DNA of 64,000 nt from Prevotella sp. oral taxon 376 (GTDB taxonomy: Bacteria > Bacteroidota > Bacteroidia > Bacteroidales > Bacteroidaceae): positions 223,501 through 287,500 of the forward strand of contig NZ_PYXG01000003.1 in assembly GCF_003043945.1 (NCBI RefSeq). The letters run 5' to 3'. This document shows positions 34,332 to 43,441 of the stretch, piece after piece (within the stretch, counting starts at the first letter, position 1; every line of letters begins with the position of its first letter). Under the pieces are notes generated by a model, which ran no database searches, was not told the DNA's origin, and worked only from the letters and a program-made list of their open reading frames with translations. Made by a program: the position numbers and the translations under genes.

Positions 34332-36542
34332 ATGAAAAAAACAATTTTGTTCTTGATGCTGTGCGGCATCTCTTCCGCCTTTGCACAGGACAACGCTCTA
34401 CGACTGACGGAGAAAAACATCACTAAAGTGGTCAAGGCCATGACTTTGGAGGAGAAGGCGAGACTGCTCGTCGGCCTCAGCTATATCTATAACGACTCCT
34501 CGCAACGGCATACGATACCCGACATAGAGGTAGGGGCGGTAGGCTATACATTCCCTATTCCCCGCCTGGGTATTCCGGTAACCCTGCTTACCGACGGACC
34601 GGCCGGCGTGCGCATTCCCGCCAAGCGCAAGGACGACTCCCACACCTATTATGCCACGGCTTTCCCGATAGGTACGCTCGTGGCCTCGAGTTGGGATATT
34701 GAGACCGCGCGCAAGGTGGGTGAAGCTCTGGGGCAAGAGACTCTTGACTATAATTGCGACCTGCTCTTGGGGCCGGGGATGAACCTCCACCGCAATCCGT
34801 TGTGTGGCAGAAACTTTGAATACTTCTCCGAAGACCCTGTCTTGAGCGGTACGATGGCCGGCTACGAGGTGCTCGGCATCCAGTCGAAAGGCGTGGGCGC
34901 TACCATCAAGCACTTCGTATGTAACAATCAGGAGTCATATCGCACGCAGAACAACTCCATCGTCAGCCAGAAAGCTCTCCGCGAACTTTACCTCAAGAAC
35001 TTTGAAATAGCCCTCCGCATCTGCTCCCCGTGGTCGGTCATGAGCTCCTATAATACGCTCAATGGGCAACGGGCCATGTATCACAAGCCACTCCTCATCG
35101 ACTGGTTGCGCGGTGAGATGGGCTATCGCGGCATGGTCGTTACCGACTGGTATGACTACCGCGACCCCGTTCAACAGGAGATCGGAGGGTCTGATTTGCT
35201 GCAGAGAGGCGTCAAGCAGCAGGTGGACGATATCATAAAGGGCGTAAAGACCGGTAAGCTTCCGATGGAAATCGTTGACCGGAATGTAACCCATCTGCTG
35301 GAGTATATCGTCAAGACACCTCATTTCAAAGGCTATCGGGCTGCCAATCAGACCGATTTGGAGGGGCACGCCCGCATGGCCCGGGAAGCAGCCGAGCAAG
35401 GCATCGTAATGTTGAAAAACGAGGGGACGGCCCTTCCGCTTGGCAAAGGCCTGCGCATTGCGCTCTTCGGATATGGCTCCTACAAGGGCTTTCTGGCCCA
35501 TGGCACAGGCTCGGGAAGCGTGAACAAGGCATACACCCTCAACCTGATGCAGGGTCTGGAGGGGGCAGGCTTCCGTCTCAATGCCGAGCTGAAATCGCTC
35601 TATGAGGACGCCGAAGCTGATGTGGCAGTCAGCAAGAGCTATGCTGAGCGGCGTGCGCAGGAGTCGGATGTGGCAGTGGTAACGATCAGGCGCAATGCCG
35701 GGGAAGGTGCCGACCGCTGGGAAGAGCCGGGCGACTGGCTCCTGAGCGACCTTGAAAGGAACATGCTCCGCAATATATCAGAGGCTTTCCATGAGCAGGG
35801 AAAGAAGGTGGTGGCAGTGCTCAACATCGGAGGCGTTATCGAGACAGCCTCGTGGAGCAGCCTCGTCGATGCCATCGTGCTGCCCTGGCAACCGGGAATA
35901 GAGGGTGGCAACGCCGTCGCCTCTATCCTGTGCGGCAGGGTGAACCCGTCGGGGAAACTGCCCATGACCTTTCCTGTGGCATATGAAGACATCCCTTCGG
36001 CGAAGAATTTCCCAAATCATTTTCATAAGGAAGCATGGGACAAGACGAAGAAAAACATCGGGTGGACTCGCTATGAGGAAGGTATTATGGTAGGATACCG
36101 CTATTTTGACTCCTTCAAAGTTCCGGTAGCCTATCCCTTCGGCTATGGTTTGTCTTACACCACCTTTGCCTTCAGCAATCTTAAGGTCAAGAGACAGCGT
36201 GGTGGCTATGTGGCTTCCGTAACCGTAACGAATACCGGCAGCAGGGCAGGGAGAGAGGTGGCGCAGCTCTATGTGTCGGCCCCGAGGGGAAGTCTGGAGA
36301 AGCCCGTGCGGGAACTGAAGGCTTTTGCGAAGACGCGTGAGCTGCGGCCCGGCGAGCGCGAGACGCTCGTGATGAAAATAGAGGCTGTCGACCTTGCCTC
36401 CTTCGATGAGGCCGCCAACAGCTGGGTAACCGATGCGGGAACCTATCGGATTGAGGTGGGGGCGTCGGTGGAAGACCTTAAAGTGAAGGCGGAGTTTAAG
36501 GTTGGTAAGCCGGTTGTCAAAAAGGTTCCGACTGTAATCTAA
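34332..36542 (+). CDS. Exported glycoside hydrolase family 3 enzyme
   Basis: A 736-residue enzyme with a signal peptide (about 1-19, ending SSAFAQ). The GH3 N-terminal domain begins at about residue 33 (VVKAMTLEEKARLLVG) and has LTDGPAGVR. GATIKHFVCNNQE and the nucleophile-type Asp in GMVVTDWYDYRD follow at about residue 273. The alpha/beta sandwich domain runs from about 350, and a fibronectin-III-like end (GREVAQLYVS) closes it. Family 3 enzymes are mostly beta-glucosidases or xylosidases; the actual sugar cannot be told. It ends 16 bases before radC, which is convergent. Confidence 0.88.
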   Translation: MKKTILFLMLCGISSAFAQDNALRLTEKNITKVVKAMTLEEKARLLVGLSYIYNDSSQRHTIPDIEVGAVGYTFPIPRLGIPVTLLTDGPAGVRIPAKRKDDSHTYYATAFPIGTLVASSWDIETARKVGEALGQETLDYNCDLLLGPGMNLHRNPLCGRNFEYFSEDPVLSGTMAGYEVLGIQSKGVGATIKHFVCNNQESYRTQNNSIVSQKALRELYLKNFEIALRICSPWSVMSSYNTLNGQRAMYHKPLLIDWLRGEMGYRGMVVTDWYDYRDPVQQEIGGSDLLQRGVKQQVDDIIKGVKTGKLPMEIVDRNVTHLLEYIVKTPHFKGYRAANQTDLEGHARMAREAAEQGIVMLKNEGTALPLGKGLRIALFGYGSYKGFLAHGTGSGSVNKAYTLNLMQGLEGAGFRLNAELKSLYEDAEADVAVSKSYAERRAQESDVAVVTIRRNAGEGADRWEEPGDWLLSDLERNMLRNISEAFHEQGKKVVAVLNIGGVIETASWSSLVDAIVLPWQPGIEGGNAVASILCGRVNPSGKLPMTFPVAYEDIPSAKNFPNHFHKEAWDKTKKNIGWTRYEEGIMVGYRYFDSFKVPVAYPFGYGLSYTTFAFSNLKVKRQRGGYVASVTVTNTGSRAGREVAQLYVSAPRGSLEKPVRELKAFAKTRELRPGERETLVMKIEAVDLASFDEAANSWVTDAGTYRIEVGASVEDLKVKAEFKVGKPVVKKVPTVI

Positions 36543-36558
36543 GTTCAGGGAAGGCTCG

Positions 36559-37245
36559 TCAGAGTCTTCCGCTTTCCCGATAGCTATAGTATTTGCCATC
36601 GGTAACGATGATGTGGTCGAGAAAATATATCCGCATGGTTTCCGCGGCATGCTTGATGCGCTGGGTGAGGCGGTCGTCCATCGTGCTGGGAACGGCATTG
36701 TTGCTCGGATGATTGTGCGCCAAGGCGAGTATGGTAGCGTTGCAGAGGAGGGCTTCCTTCATGGCGATGCGCACATCCACCGCCGTCTCGCTGATTCCGC
36801 CATAGCTGAGCTTCACCGCCTTGATAAGTTTGTAGGCCTGGTTCATCAATAATATCCACGACTCCTCTACATCCAGGTCCTGCATCTTGGGGTGCATGAA
36901 CTCATAGATGGCCGTGGCCGATCCTAAGTCTGGCCGCTCTTCGGCCCTCGCGCCTTGCCGTCGCTTGCCCAGTTCGCAGGCCGCGAGGATGGTAACGGCC
37001 TTTGCCGGCCCCATGCCCTTGTATTTTTCCAGCTCTTGAATCGACATCTTCCCCAGGGTGTTCAGGTTGTTCTTGCAGTCGCTGAGCACTTCTTTCATGA
37101 GGTCGACGGCACTTTGCCGGGGCGACCCCGACCCGATCAAGATGGCAAGGAGCTCGGCGTTGGAGAGGTTCTCGGCACCGATTCGCATGAGTTTTTCCCG
37201 TGGGCGGTCTTCCTCGGCCCACTGATTGATGGTGAGTTTTACCAT
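36559..37245 (-). CDS. radC: RadC family JAB-domain protein
   Basis: A 228-residue protein with an N-terminal helix-hairpin-helix (YKGMGPAKAVTILAACELGKR). A JAB/MPN metal domain follows with HNHPS (about residue 177) and the Asp 10 residues further (MDDR). The usual Gly after HNHPS is Asn here. The family was named for a repair role that has not held up; a possible DNA-metabolism function remains. The glycosyltransferase gene ends 14 bases upstream of its start. Confidence 0.88.
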   Translation of the reverse strand: MVKLTINQWAEEDRPREKLMRIGAENLSNAELLAILIGSGSPRQSAVDLMKEVLSDCKNNLNTLGKMSIQELEKYKGMGPAKAVTILAACELGKRRQGARAEERPDLGSATAIYEFMHPKMQDLDVEESWILLMNQAYKLIKAVKLSYGGISETAVDVRIAMKEALLCNATILALAHNHPSNNAVPSTMDDRLTQRIKHAAETMRIYFLDHIIVTDGKYYSYRESGRL

Positions 37246-37258
37246 TGTTTAATCTCCT

Positions 37259-38308
37259 TTATTTATAGAAAGTCCTCTCGAAGGCATGGAACTCGTCCTT
37301 TCCCAGAACCATGCGCTTCCAGCATGCAGCCATAAATCCGCAGCCGTATCCTGCCAGTTGGATGAACGAGGAGACAATGCTCATGGCTCCGATTTTGATG
37401 TTCTTGTTCCGGATAGACGAGTCGAAGAAAATGAGGAGTGAATAAAGCAGGATGGGGATGACGCTGACTTCCATGCATGCGAAACCGAAAGCCCCCTGCA
37501 TGTGCGTGTAGCCAAAGAAATAGTTTACTACTCCCAGGAGAAAGAGTAGCATCAGCAAGCCCACTCCGACGGTAAAGGCCATGGGCAGCAGGTGTACGAG
37601 TTTCAGGCTCTCCGGATATTTCATATAGAGGTTGATGCGGGCGATGCCGCTGTTGTATACCTGCCGCCAGAACTTGCGGAAGTCGGTGCGGCGCTTGTGA
37701 TAGACCCACGCCTTCGGGAAGAGGCGGCATGTGAAGCCTGCCTTGAAGATGCGGATGGAGAAGTCGATGTCCTCGCCGAAGCGCATCTTGGAGAATCCCC
37801 CGAGCCTCTGATACACCTCTTTCTTGATGCCCATGTTGAAGGAACGGGGATAGAACTTATCCAGTTTTTTCCGTCCTCCACGGATTCCGCCGGTGGTAAA
37901 GAAACTTGTCATGGAGTAGGAGATGGCCTTCTGGATGTCGGTGAACGACTCGTGGGAGCGGTCGGGACCACCGAAGGCATCGCTGTCGGCCGCCGCCAGT
38001 TCCTCGTCTACGGACTGAAGGTATCCTTCCGGGACTACGACATCGGAGTCGAGAATGATGAGCCACTTGCCCCGCGCACGCTCCGCGCCATAATTGCGGC
38101 TCTGCCCGGGCCCGCTGTTATCCTTATAGTAATAGTGGATATCCAGCTTGTCGGCATACTCCTCGCATACCTCCCTGCAGGGATTTGCCGATCCGTCTTC
38201 TACGATGATGACCTCAAAATCACGGGATTGCTGGTGGGTGAGGCTCTCGAGAAGCTCTTCCACCTCGTCGGGACGATTGTAAACGGGAACGATAAAGCTG
38301 TATTTCAT
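37259..38308 (-). CDS. Family 2 glycosyltransferase, membrane anchored
   Basis: A 349-residue GT-A glycosyltransferase. The nucleotide-sugar fold begins at FIVPVYNRPDEVEELL and the DxD-type motif is LDSDVVVPE (about 95). An acidic acceptor motif GEDIDFSIRI appears near residue 190. The last 110 residues hold two or three membrane helices (about 245-280 and 295-330), so it acts at the cytoplasmic membrane. Substrate unknown; it could add a sugar to lipid or a surface polysaccharide. It follows efp with a 140-base gap that holds a palindromic element. Confidence 0.8.
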   Translation of the reverse strand: MKYSFIVPVYNRPDEVEELLESLTHQQSRDFEVIIVEDGSANPCREVCEEYADKLDIHYYYKDNSGPGQSRNYGAERARGKWLIILDSDVVVPEGYLQSVDEELAAADSDAFGGPDRSHESFTDIQKAISYSMTSFFTTGGIRGGRKKLDKFYPRSFNMGIKKEVYQRLGGFSKMRFGEDIDFSIRIFKAGFTCRLFPKAWVYHKRRTDFRKFWRQVYNSGIARINLYMKYPESLKLVHLLPMAFTVGVGLLMLLFLLGVVNYFFGYTHMQGAFGFACMEVSVIPILLYSLLIFFDSSIRNKNIKIGAMSIVSSFIQLAGYGCGFMAACWKRMVLGKDEFHAFERTFYK

Positions 38309-38354
38309 ATTTGTGTTAGGAGCGTGCAGGATGTCAAAAGGTTATCAGAAGAAT

Positions 38355-38420
38355 GACAAAATCGGCGAAATCGTGCGACGAAATCGCCGATTTCGTCAGT
38401 CAATTTCGCCGATTTTGTTG
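38355..38420. repeat. 66-bp triple-palindrome element, copy B
   Basis: Three 22-base units start at 38355, 38377 and 38399, each symmetrical about TCGCCGA or TCGGCGA. It lies between efp and the glycosyltransferase, both on the minus strand. Confidence 0.85.
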
Positions 38421-38448
38421 TGTGGGAGACGGTCTTTTGCGACTTCGC

Positions 38449-39015
38449 CTATTCGTTTACGCGACCCAGATAACTGCCGTCGCGGGTATCAACCTGAATG
38501 GTTTCCCCCTCGTTGATGAACAGCGGCACGCGCACCTCGGCTCCGGTTTCGAGTGTGGCAGGCTTTGTCGCGTTGGTAGCTGTATTGCCCTTGATGCCCG
38601 GTTCGCTGTGAGTGATCTTCAGATTGGTCTTTACCGGCATCTCGGCAGACAGGATCGTGCCATCGGAAGTGTCGGTAACGATTTCCACGATGTCGCCCTC
38701 TTTCATGAACTCTACCCCCGTAATCTGGTGGCGGGCAACGGGAATTTGCTCGAAAGTTTCCTGATTCATAAAGATAAGTCCTGATGGATCCTCGTAAAGA
38801 TACTGGTAGGGGCGGCGTTCCACGCGTACATCGTCCAGCTTGAAACCTACCTGGAAGGTGCGCTCAAGCACGCGGCCGTCGGACACATTCTTCAGCTTGG
38901 TGTTCATAACGGTGTTGCCTTTGCCCGGCTTCCTGTGCTGGAAGTCGATGCAAACCCAAATCCCTCCATCCATGCGGATGCAGGTTCCTTTCTTGATTTC
39001 CTGTGAATTGATCAT
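38449..39015 (-). CDS. efp: Elongation factor P
   Basis: A 188-residue translation factor that helps ribosomes through polyproline. The modifiable Lys sits at the loop tip in HRKPGKGN (residue 32). The three-domain EF-P pattern is present and the C-terminal signature is VDTRDGSYLGRV. I start at the ATG at 39015; the longer frame would overrun its promoter. No modifying-enzyme genes lie beside it. Confidence 0.95.
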   Translation of the reverse strand: MINSQEIKKGTCIRMDGGIWVCIDFQHRKPGKGNTVMNTKLKNVSDGRVLERTFQVGFKLDDVRVERRPYQYLYEDPSGLIFMNQETFEQIPVARHQITGVEFMKEGDIVEIVTDTSDGTILSAEMPVKTNLKITHSEPGIKGNTATNATKPATLETGAEVRVPLFINEGETIQVDTRDGSYLGRVNE

Positions 39016-39072
39016 TGTAAATGTCTGATATTGTTTGTTTATTAATCGTCGTAATCCTTCCGGAACCGGTTG

Positions 39073-39080
39073 CAAAGTTA
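39073..39080 (-). promoter_or_regulatory. -7 element of efp
   Basis: TAACTTTG on the minus strand, perfect TAnnTTTG, 58 bases before the start codon. Confidence 0.5.
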
Positions 39081-39131
39081 CTATATTTTTATAAAAAAAC
39101 ATCCTTTTCATGGTGAAATTTCGCATAATTC

Positions 39132-39162
39132 TTTGTCGTTTCGAAAATTATGTGTACTTTTG
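39132..39162 (+). promoter_or_regulatory. Promoter of rpmH
   Basis: TTTG (39132-39135), a 19-base spacer and TACTTTTG (39155-39162): a full consensus promoter. The leader before rpmH is about 75 bases. Confidence 0.75.
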
Positions 39163-39238
39163 CAACCCAAAAAGGTGTGAACTCATCGATAGGGTTGACC
39201 GTTCTTAGAATAATAATGAATCATAAATAGATAGGACA

Positions 39239-39394
39239 ATGAAAAGAACATTCCAGCCACACAACCGCCGCCGCGTGAACAAGCATGGTTTCCGTGAGAG
39301 GATGGCAACGAAGAATGGCCGTCGTGTATTGGCATCCCGCCGTGCCCGTGGCCGCAAGAAGTTGACTGTTTCTGATGAGCACCACGGCAAGTAA
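39239..39394 (+). CDS. rpmH: Ribosomal protein L34
   Basis: A 51-residue basic protein of the large ribosomal subunit. The sequence starts [19 protein letters not shown] and contains [16 protein letters not shown]. It fits the family length exactly (L34 is normally 44-52). It is too short for most gene finders but unmistakable. It has its own promoter and terminator. Confidence 0.97.
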   Translation: MKRTFQPHNRRRVNKHGFRERMATKNGRRVLASRRARGRKKLTVSDEHHGK

Positions 39395-39423
39395 GTTGCC
39401 GCTGATTCTCTAAAAAATCAGTT

Positions 39424-39470
39424 AAAACAGAAAGAAGTGAAGTCTAATCTTTGCTTCTTTCTGTTTTTTT
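39424..39470 (+). terminator. rpmH terminator
   Basis: A 14-bp stem (39424-39437 with 39454-39467) followed by a T run. It overlaps the -33 to -7 spacer of the next promoter. Confidence 0.75.
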
Positions 39471-39480
39471 ATTATCTTTG
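39450..39480 (+). promoter_or_regulatory. Promoter of the PASTA-rluD-ddl operon
   Basis: TTTG (39450-39453), 19 bases, then TATCTTTG (39473-39480). The spacer is the terminator's right arm and T run. The PASTA gene starts 20 bases after the -7 box, so the leader is short. Confidence 0.65.
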
Positions 39481-39499
39481 TACTCAAAAAGAGGAAGGA

Positions 39500-40204
39500 A
39501 TGAAGGCTTCTGAATTTGTTCGGAAAATCATGAGCGGCTATCTTTGGGCTAACTTGGCTGCCATGGCTATGGTGGTAGTCTTGCTGTGCCTGGGCGTTAA
39601 GTTCGGTATCGACCTCTACACCCATCATGGCGAGGAGATAGCGGTTCCCGATGTCCGGCATAAGGCTTTTTCCGATGCGAGTAGTGTTCTGGAAGATGTG
39701 GGATTGAAAGTGGTAGTGAAGGATACGGGCTATGTGAAGACCCTTGCCCCTGATTGTATTTTGGATCAGACACCCGCACCCGGGGAAAAGGTGAAGTCGG
39801 GCCGTATCGTATATGTTACCATCAACTCGCCGCATACGCCCACATTGACGCTTCCCGATGTCATAGACAACAGTTCCCTTCGCGAGGCCATGGCCAAATT
39901 GACATCGATGGGCTTCAAGCTCGGTGCCCCGGAGTATGTGGCCGGCGAGAGAGACTGGGTATATGGCATCACTGTGAAGGGTCGCCATGTGGTGGCCGGC
40001 GACAAGATCTCCGTCGAGGAGACGCTGATTATCCAAGTGGGAAACGGATTGCGGGATGACACCGATTCTGTGGACTACATCGCCCCTGTCTATCCTGAGG
40101 AAATGGAAGAGGCGGAGGAAGGTGAGGTCGACGAGTTTGAGGAGGTAAAGGCTCCGCCTGCCGCAGAACCTCTCGTGAAGCCTTCCGCTCCCGAAAAGAA
40201 ATAA
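39500..40204 (+). CDS. PASTA-domain membrane protein
   Basis: A 234-residue protein with a short cytoplasmic part, one membrane helix (about residues 17-38) and two PASTA repeats outside. The first runs about 47-113 (VPDVRHKAFSDASSVLEDVG) and the second about 118-187 (LPDVIDNSSLREAMAKL). An acidic Pro-rich end follows. PASTA repeats bind muropeptides or lipid II-like molecules. No kinase domain is attached. The ATG at 39500 has a GAGGAAGGA ribosome site. It is the first gene before rluD and ddl, a link to cell-wall building. Confidence 0.8.
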   Translation: MKASEFVRKIMSGYLWANLAAMAMVVVLLCLGVKFGIDLYTHHGEEIAVPDVRHKAFSDASSVLEDVGLKVVVKDTGYVKTLAPDCILDQTPAPGEKVKSGRIVYVTINSPHTPTLTLPDVIDNSSLREAMAKLTSMGFKLGAPEYVAGERDWVYGITVKGRHVVAGDKISVEETLIIQVGNGLRDDTDSVDYIAPVYPEEMEEAEEGEVDEFEEVKAPPAAEPLVKPSAPEKK

Positions 40205-40212
40205 CCAGGCGA

Positions 40213-41280
40213 ATGACTGACTATATAGAAGACATAGACGAACTTGACGATGACGACCAGCAGCTCTATGAGCACTTCCGATTCGTGGTGGACGAAGGGC
40301 AGAAGCCTCTTCGTATCGATAAGTATATGTCGGAGAAGATGCAGCATTCCAGCCGCAACCGCATACAGCTGGCTGCCGACGCGGGGTTCATCCATGTGAA
40401 CGATAAGCCTGTGAAAAGCAACTACAAGGTGCGTCCCCACGATGTCATCACCCTGATGCTCGACCGCCCGAAGCACGATAACACCATCGAGGCAGAGGAT
40501 ATTCCGCTTGATGTGGTTTATGAGGACGGGGAACTAATGGTGATTAACAAGCCTGCCGGACTGGTCGTGCACCCGGGAGCCGGCAACTTCCATGGTACCT
40601 TGATTAATGCCATAGCCTGGCATCTGAAGGATTTACCCTCGTTCGACGCCAACGATCCCGAGGTGGGACTGGTGCATCGTATCGATAAGGATACCAGTGG
40701 TCTGCTCCTGATAGCTAAGACTCCGGATGCCAAGACGAAGCTGGGACTTCAGTTCTTCAATAAGACCACCCACCGCAGTTATACCGCCTTGGTATGGGGA
40801 AACTTCACGGAAGAAGAAGGAACGATAGAGGGCAACATCGCCCGCGACCCCAAGGACCGTCTCCGCATGAAAGTGTTCTCTCCGGAATCTGGGATTGGGA
40901 AATCCGCGGTTACCCATTATCGGGTCATCGAGCGCTTCGGATATGTAACGCTCGTGGAGTGCATTCTCGAGACGGGTCGCACTCATCAGATTCGTGCGCA
41001 CATGAAGCAGATAGGGCATCCGCTTTTCGGCGATGAGCGCTATGGCGGCATGGAGATACTCCGCGGCAATCGAAGCTCCACCTATAAGGCTTTCATCCAA
41101 AACTGTTTTAAAATCTGTCCCCGCCAGGTTTTACATGCCCGTACCCTTGGATTTGTGCATCCGAAGAGTGGTGAACAGATGGATTTTACCTCTGAATTGC
41201 CGGAGGAAATGGACAGGTTGATAGCGAAATGGCGTATCTATATCAATGGTACGACCAACGATACATTTGAAGAAAACTAA
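40213..41280 (+). CDS. rluD: Ribosomal large subunit pseudouridine synthase (RluD family)
   Basis: A 355-residue RNA-modifying enzyme. An S4-type RNA-binding domain lies at about 35-90 (IDKYMSEKMQHSSRNRIQL). The pseudouridine synthase domain follows, with HRIDKDTSGLLL (catalytic Asp, about 160) and the end motif TGRTHQIRAHM. It lies between the PASTA gene and ddl, with the ddl start overlapping its stop. Confidence 0.9.
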   Translation: MTDYIEDIDELDDDDQQLYEHFRFVVDEGQKPLRIDKYMSEKMQHSSRNRIQLAADAGFIHVNDKPVKSNYKVRPHDVITLMLDRPKHDNTIEAEDIPLDVVYEDGELMVINKPAGLVVHPGAGNFHGTLINAIAWHLKDLPSFDANDPEVGLVHRIDKDTSGLLLIAKTPDAKTKLGLQFFNKTTHRSYTALVWGNFTEEEGTIEGNIARDPKDRLRMKVFSPESGIGKSAVTHYRVIERFGYVTLVECILETGRTHQIRAHMKQIGHPLFGDERYGGMEILRGNRSSTYKAFIQNCFKICPRQVLHARTLGFVHPKSGEQMDFTSELPEEMDRLIAKWRIYINGTTNDTFEEN

Positions 41281-42284
41281 TGAGAGATATGGAAAATTTC
41301 AAGAGAAATATAGCCATTGTCTGTGGTGGCGATTCCTCGGAGCATGATGTAAGCATGCGTTCGGCCGAGGGTTTGTATTCATTCTTCGACAAGGAGAGAT
41401 ATAATGTCTATATTGTCGATGTGAAAGGGGTGGACTGGCATGTGGAGTTTGCCGGCCGGAACAATATCAAGATTGACAAAAACGACTTTTCTTTCGTCAT
41501 GGATGGGAAAGCTGTTGTGTTCGACTATGCTTATATCACCATCCATGGTACTCCCGGAGAGAACGGCATGATGCAGGGTTACTTCGACATGCTGCACCTG
41601 CCTTATTCCACGAGCGGCGTCCTGGTGGAGGCCATGACCTTTGATAAATATGTGCTCAACAACTATCTTCGCGGCTTCGGAGTCCGTGTTGCGGACAGCA
41701 TCCTGCTTCGCCGGGGTGAGGAATATGATGAGGAAGAGATCGGGAAACGCATCGGTATGCCCTGCTTCGTAAAGCCGGCTGCGGACGGATCGAGTTTCGG
41801 CGTTTCGAAAGTGAAGAACACCGACCAACTCGCACCTGCGTTACGGGTTGCCTTTATGGAAAGCGACGAGGTGATGGTAGAGCGCTATATGGAGGGAACG
41901 GAGATTTCAATTGGTTGTTACAAGACCAGGGCGAAGAGCGTGGTTTTCCCCGCTACGGAGGTGGTTACATCTAATGAATTCTTCGATTATGATGCGAAAT
42001 ACAACGGTCAGGTTCAGGAAATCACCCCCGCCCGCATTGCTCCTGAGACCGCCAAGGCTGTCGCTGAAGAGACCAGTCGTATCTACGACATCCTGCATTG
42101 CAATGGTATTATCCGGATTGACTATATCATCACGAAGGATGCTGATGGCAAGGACGAGGTGAACATGTTGGAAATCAATACGACGCCAGGTATGACAGCT
42201 ACCAGTTTCATCCCTCAGCAGGTGCGGGCGGCAGGTCTGGATATTAAGCAGGTCCTTACGGAAATCGTTGAAAATCAATTCTAA
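41280..42284 (+). CDS. ddl: D-alanine--D-alanine ligase
   Basis: A 334-residue ATP-grasp enzyme that makes D-Ala-D-Ala for the cell wall. It has GGDSSEHDVSMRSAEG at the start, FVKPAADGSSFGVSK (the ATP-binding loop, about 158) and VEINTTPGMTATSF-type Asn/Glu metal ligands (EINTTPGMT, about 299). The start could instead be the ATG at 41289, three codons on. The gene product supplies MurF. Confidence 0.95.
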   Translation: MRDMENFKRNIAIVCGGDSSEHDVSMRSAEGLYSFFDKERYNVYIVDVKGVDWHVEFAGRNNIKIDKNDFSFVMDGKAVVFDYAYITIHGTPGENGMMQGYFDMLHLPYSTSGVLVEAMTFDKYVLNNYLRGFGVRVADSILLRRGEEYDEEEIGKRIGMPCFVKPAADGSSFGVSKVKNTDQLAPALRVAFMESDEVMVERYMEGTEISIGCYKTRAKSVVFPATEVVTSNEFFDYDAKYNGQVQEITPARIAPETAKAVAEETSRIYDILHCNGIIRIDYIITKDADGKDEVNMLEINTTPGMTATSFIPQQVRAAGLDIKQVLTEIVENQF

Positions 42285-42292
42285 TACAGGCA

Positions 42293-43441
42293 ATGAAGAT
42301 ACCAGAGAAGTTTGACTCTATTCGGCCGTTTGAGCCGGAGGAGTTACCGGAAGTCTACGACAGGCTGCTCCGGAGCGAACAGTTCTGCCAGATCGTGAAG
42401 TATCTCTACCCGCAGATGCCCATCGAGGTGGTGGCCCGGAAGATGAAAGGGTGCAAGTCTTCTCTGGAATTCCAGTTGGCTTTTTGCTATGATTTCATCA
42501 AGAATCTGCTGAAGAAAGCCAGTCTGGGATGTGATTTCGATTGCTCCGCGCTGGATGTAACGAGGCGTTTTACCTTTATCAGCAACCATCGCGACATCGT
42601 TCTTGACTCAGCGATTCTTGATGTTCTGCTTTATGACGCAGGCTTCAAGACCACTTGTGAGATAGCCATTGGCGACAATCTGCTCTTGCTGCCGTGGGTG
42701 AAAGACCTTGTCAGGCTCAACAAATCGTTTATCGTGGAGCGTAATCTGCCGATGCGAGAGATGCTGATGGCGAGCAGGAGACTGGCAGAATACATGCACT
42801 TTGTCATCGGGGAGAAAAACGACAATGTGTGGATTGCACAGCGGGAAGGTCGCGCAAAAGACAGCAACGACCGCACCCAGGAGGCCGTCTTGAAGATGAT
42901 GACCATGGGAGGAACGGGTTCCTTGACCGACCGCCTCGTTCAGTTGCATCTTGTTCCCTTGTCTGTCAGCTATGAATTTGACCCCTGCGACTATCTCAAG
43001 GCAAAGGAATTCCAGCAGCGCCGCGACATCGCGGGGTGGAGAAAAGGGGCTCAGGATGACCTCGTGAGTATGCAAACGGGCATTCTGGGCTTCAAGGGGC
43101 ACATTCATTATCATGCCGCTCCCTGTATAGATGACTTTCTGCGCAACCTCGACCCTGACCTGCCGAAAAACGATTTCTATCGTATTGTGGCAGAACATAT
43201 CGATCACGAGATACACCGCGGCTACCGCCTTTATCCGGTGAACTATCTGGCAATGGACTTGCTGGCTGACAATAACGAGCATGCCGCCTATTATTCAGAA
43301 GCAGACAAGGCGCAGTTTGAGCAGTATTTGACTGCTCAGATGGCGAAGATCGACCTTTACAACAAGGACGAGGCTTTTCTCCGGGAGCGCATGTTGACGA
43401 TGTATGCCAACCCTGCCATAAATCATTTTGCCGCACTATGA
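42293..43441 (+). CDS. Phospholipid/glycerol acyltransferase family protein
   Basis: A 382-residue protein with an acyltransferase core. Its catalytic motif, SNHRDIVLD (about residue 101), is an HRDI-type variant of the usual NHX4D box. FIVERNLP and HFVIGEKNDNVWIAQREGRAKDSND follow, in the position of the FPEG-type substrate motif. Probable membrane association. It may take part in phosphatidic acid or lipid A-like acylation. It sits in the same transcript as ddl and overlaps the lipoprotein gene (ATGA). Confidence 0.7.
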   Translation: MKIPEKFDSIRPFEPEELPEVYDRLLRSEQFCQIVKYLYPQMPIEVVARKMKGCKSSLEFQLAFCYDFIKNLLKKASLGCDFDCSALDVTRRFTFISNHRDIVLDSAILDVLLYDAGFKTTCEIAIGDNLLLLPWVKDLVRLNKSFIVERNLPMREMLMASRRLAEYMHFVIGEKNDNVWIAQREGRAKDSNDRTQEAVLKMMTMGGTGSLTDRLVQLHLVPLSVSYEFDPCDYLKAKEFQQRRDIAGWRKGAQDDLVSMQTGILGFKGHIHYHAAPCIDDFLRNLDPDLPKNDFYRIVAEHIDHEIHRGYRLYPVNYLAMDLLADNNEHAAYYSEADKAQFEQYLTAQMAKIDLYNKDEAFLRERMLTMYANPAINHFAAL

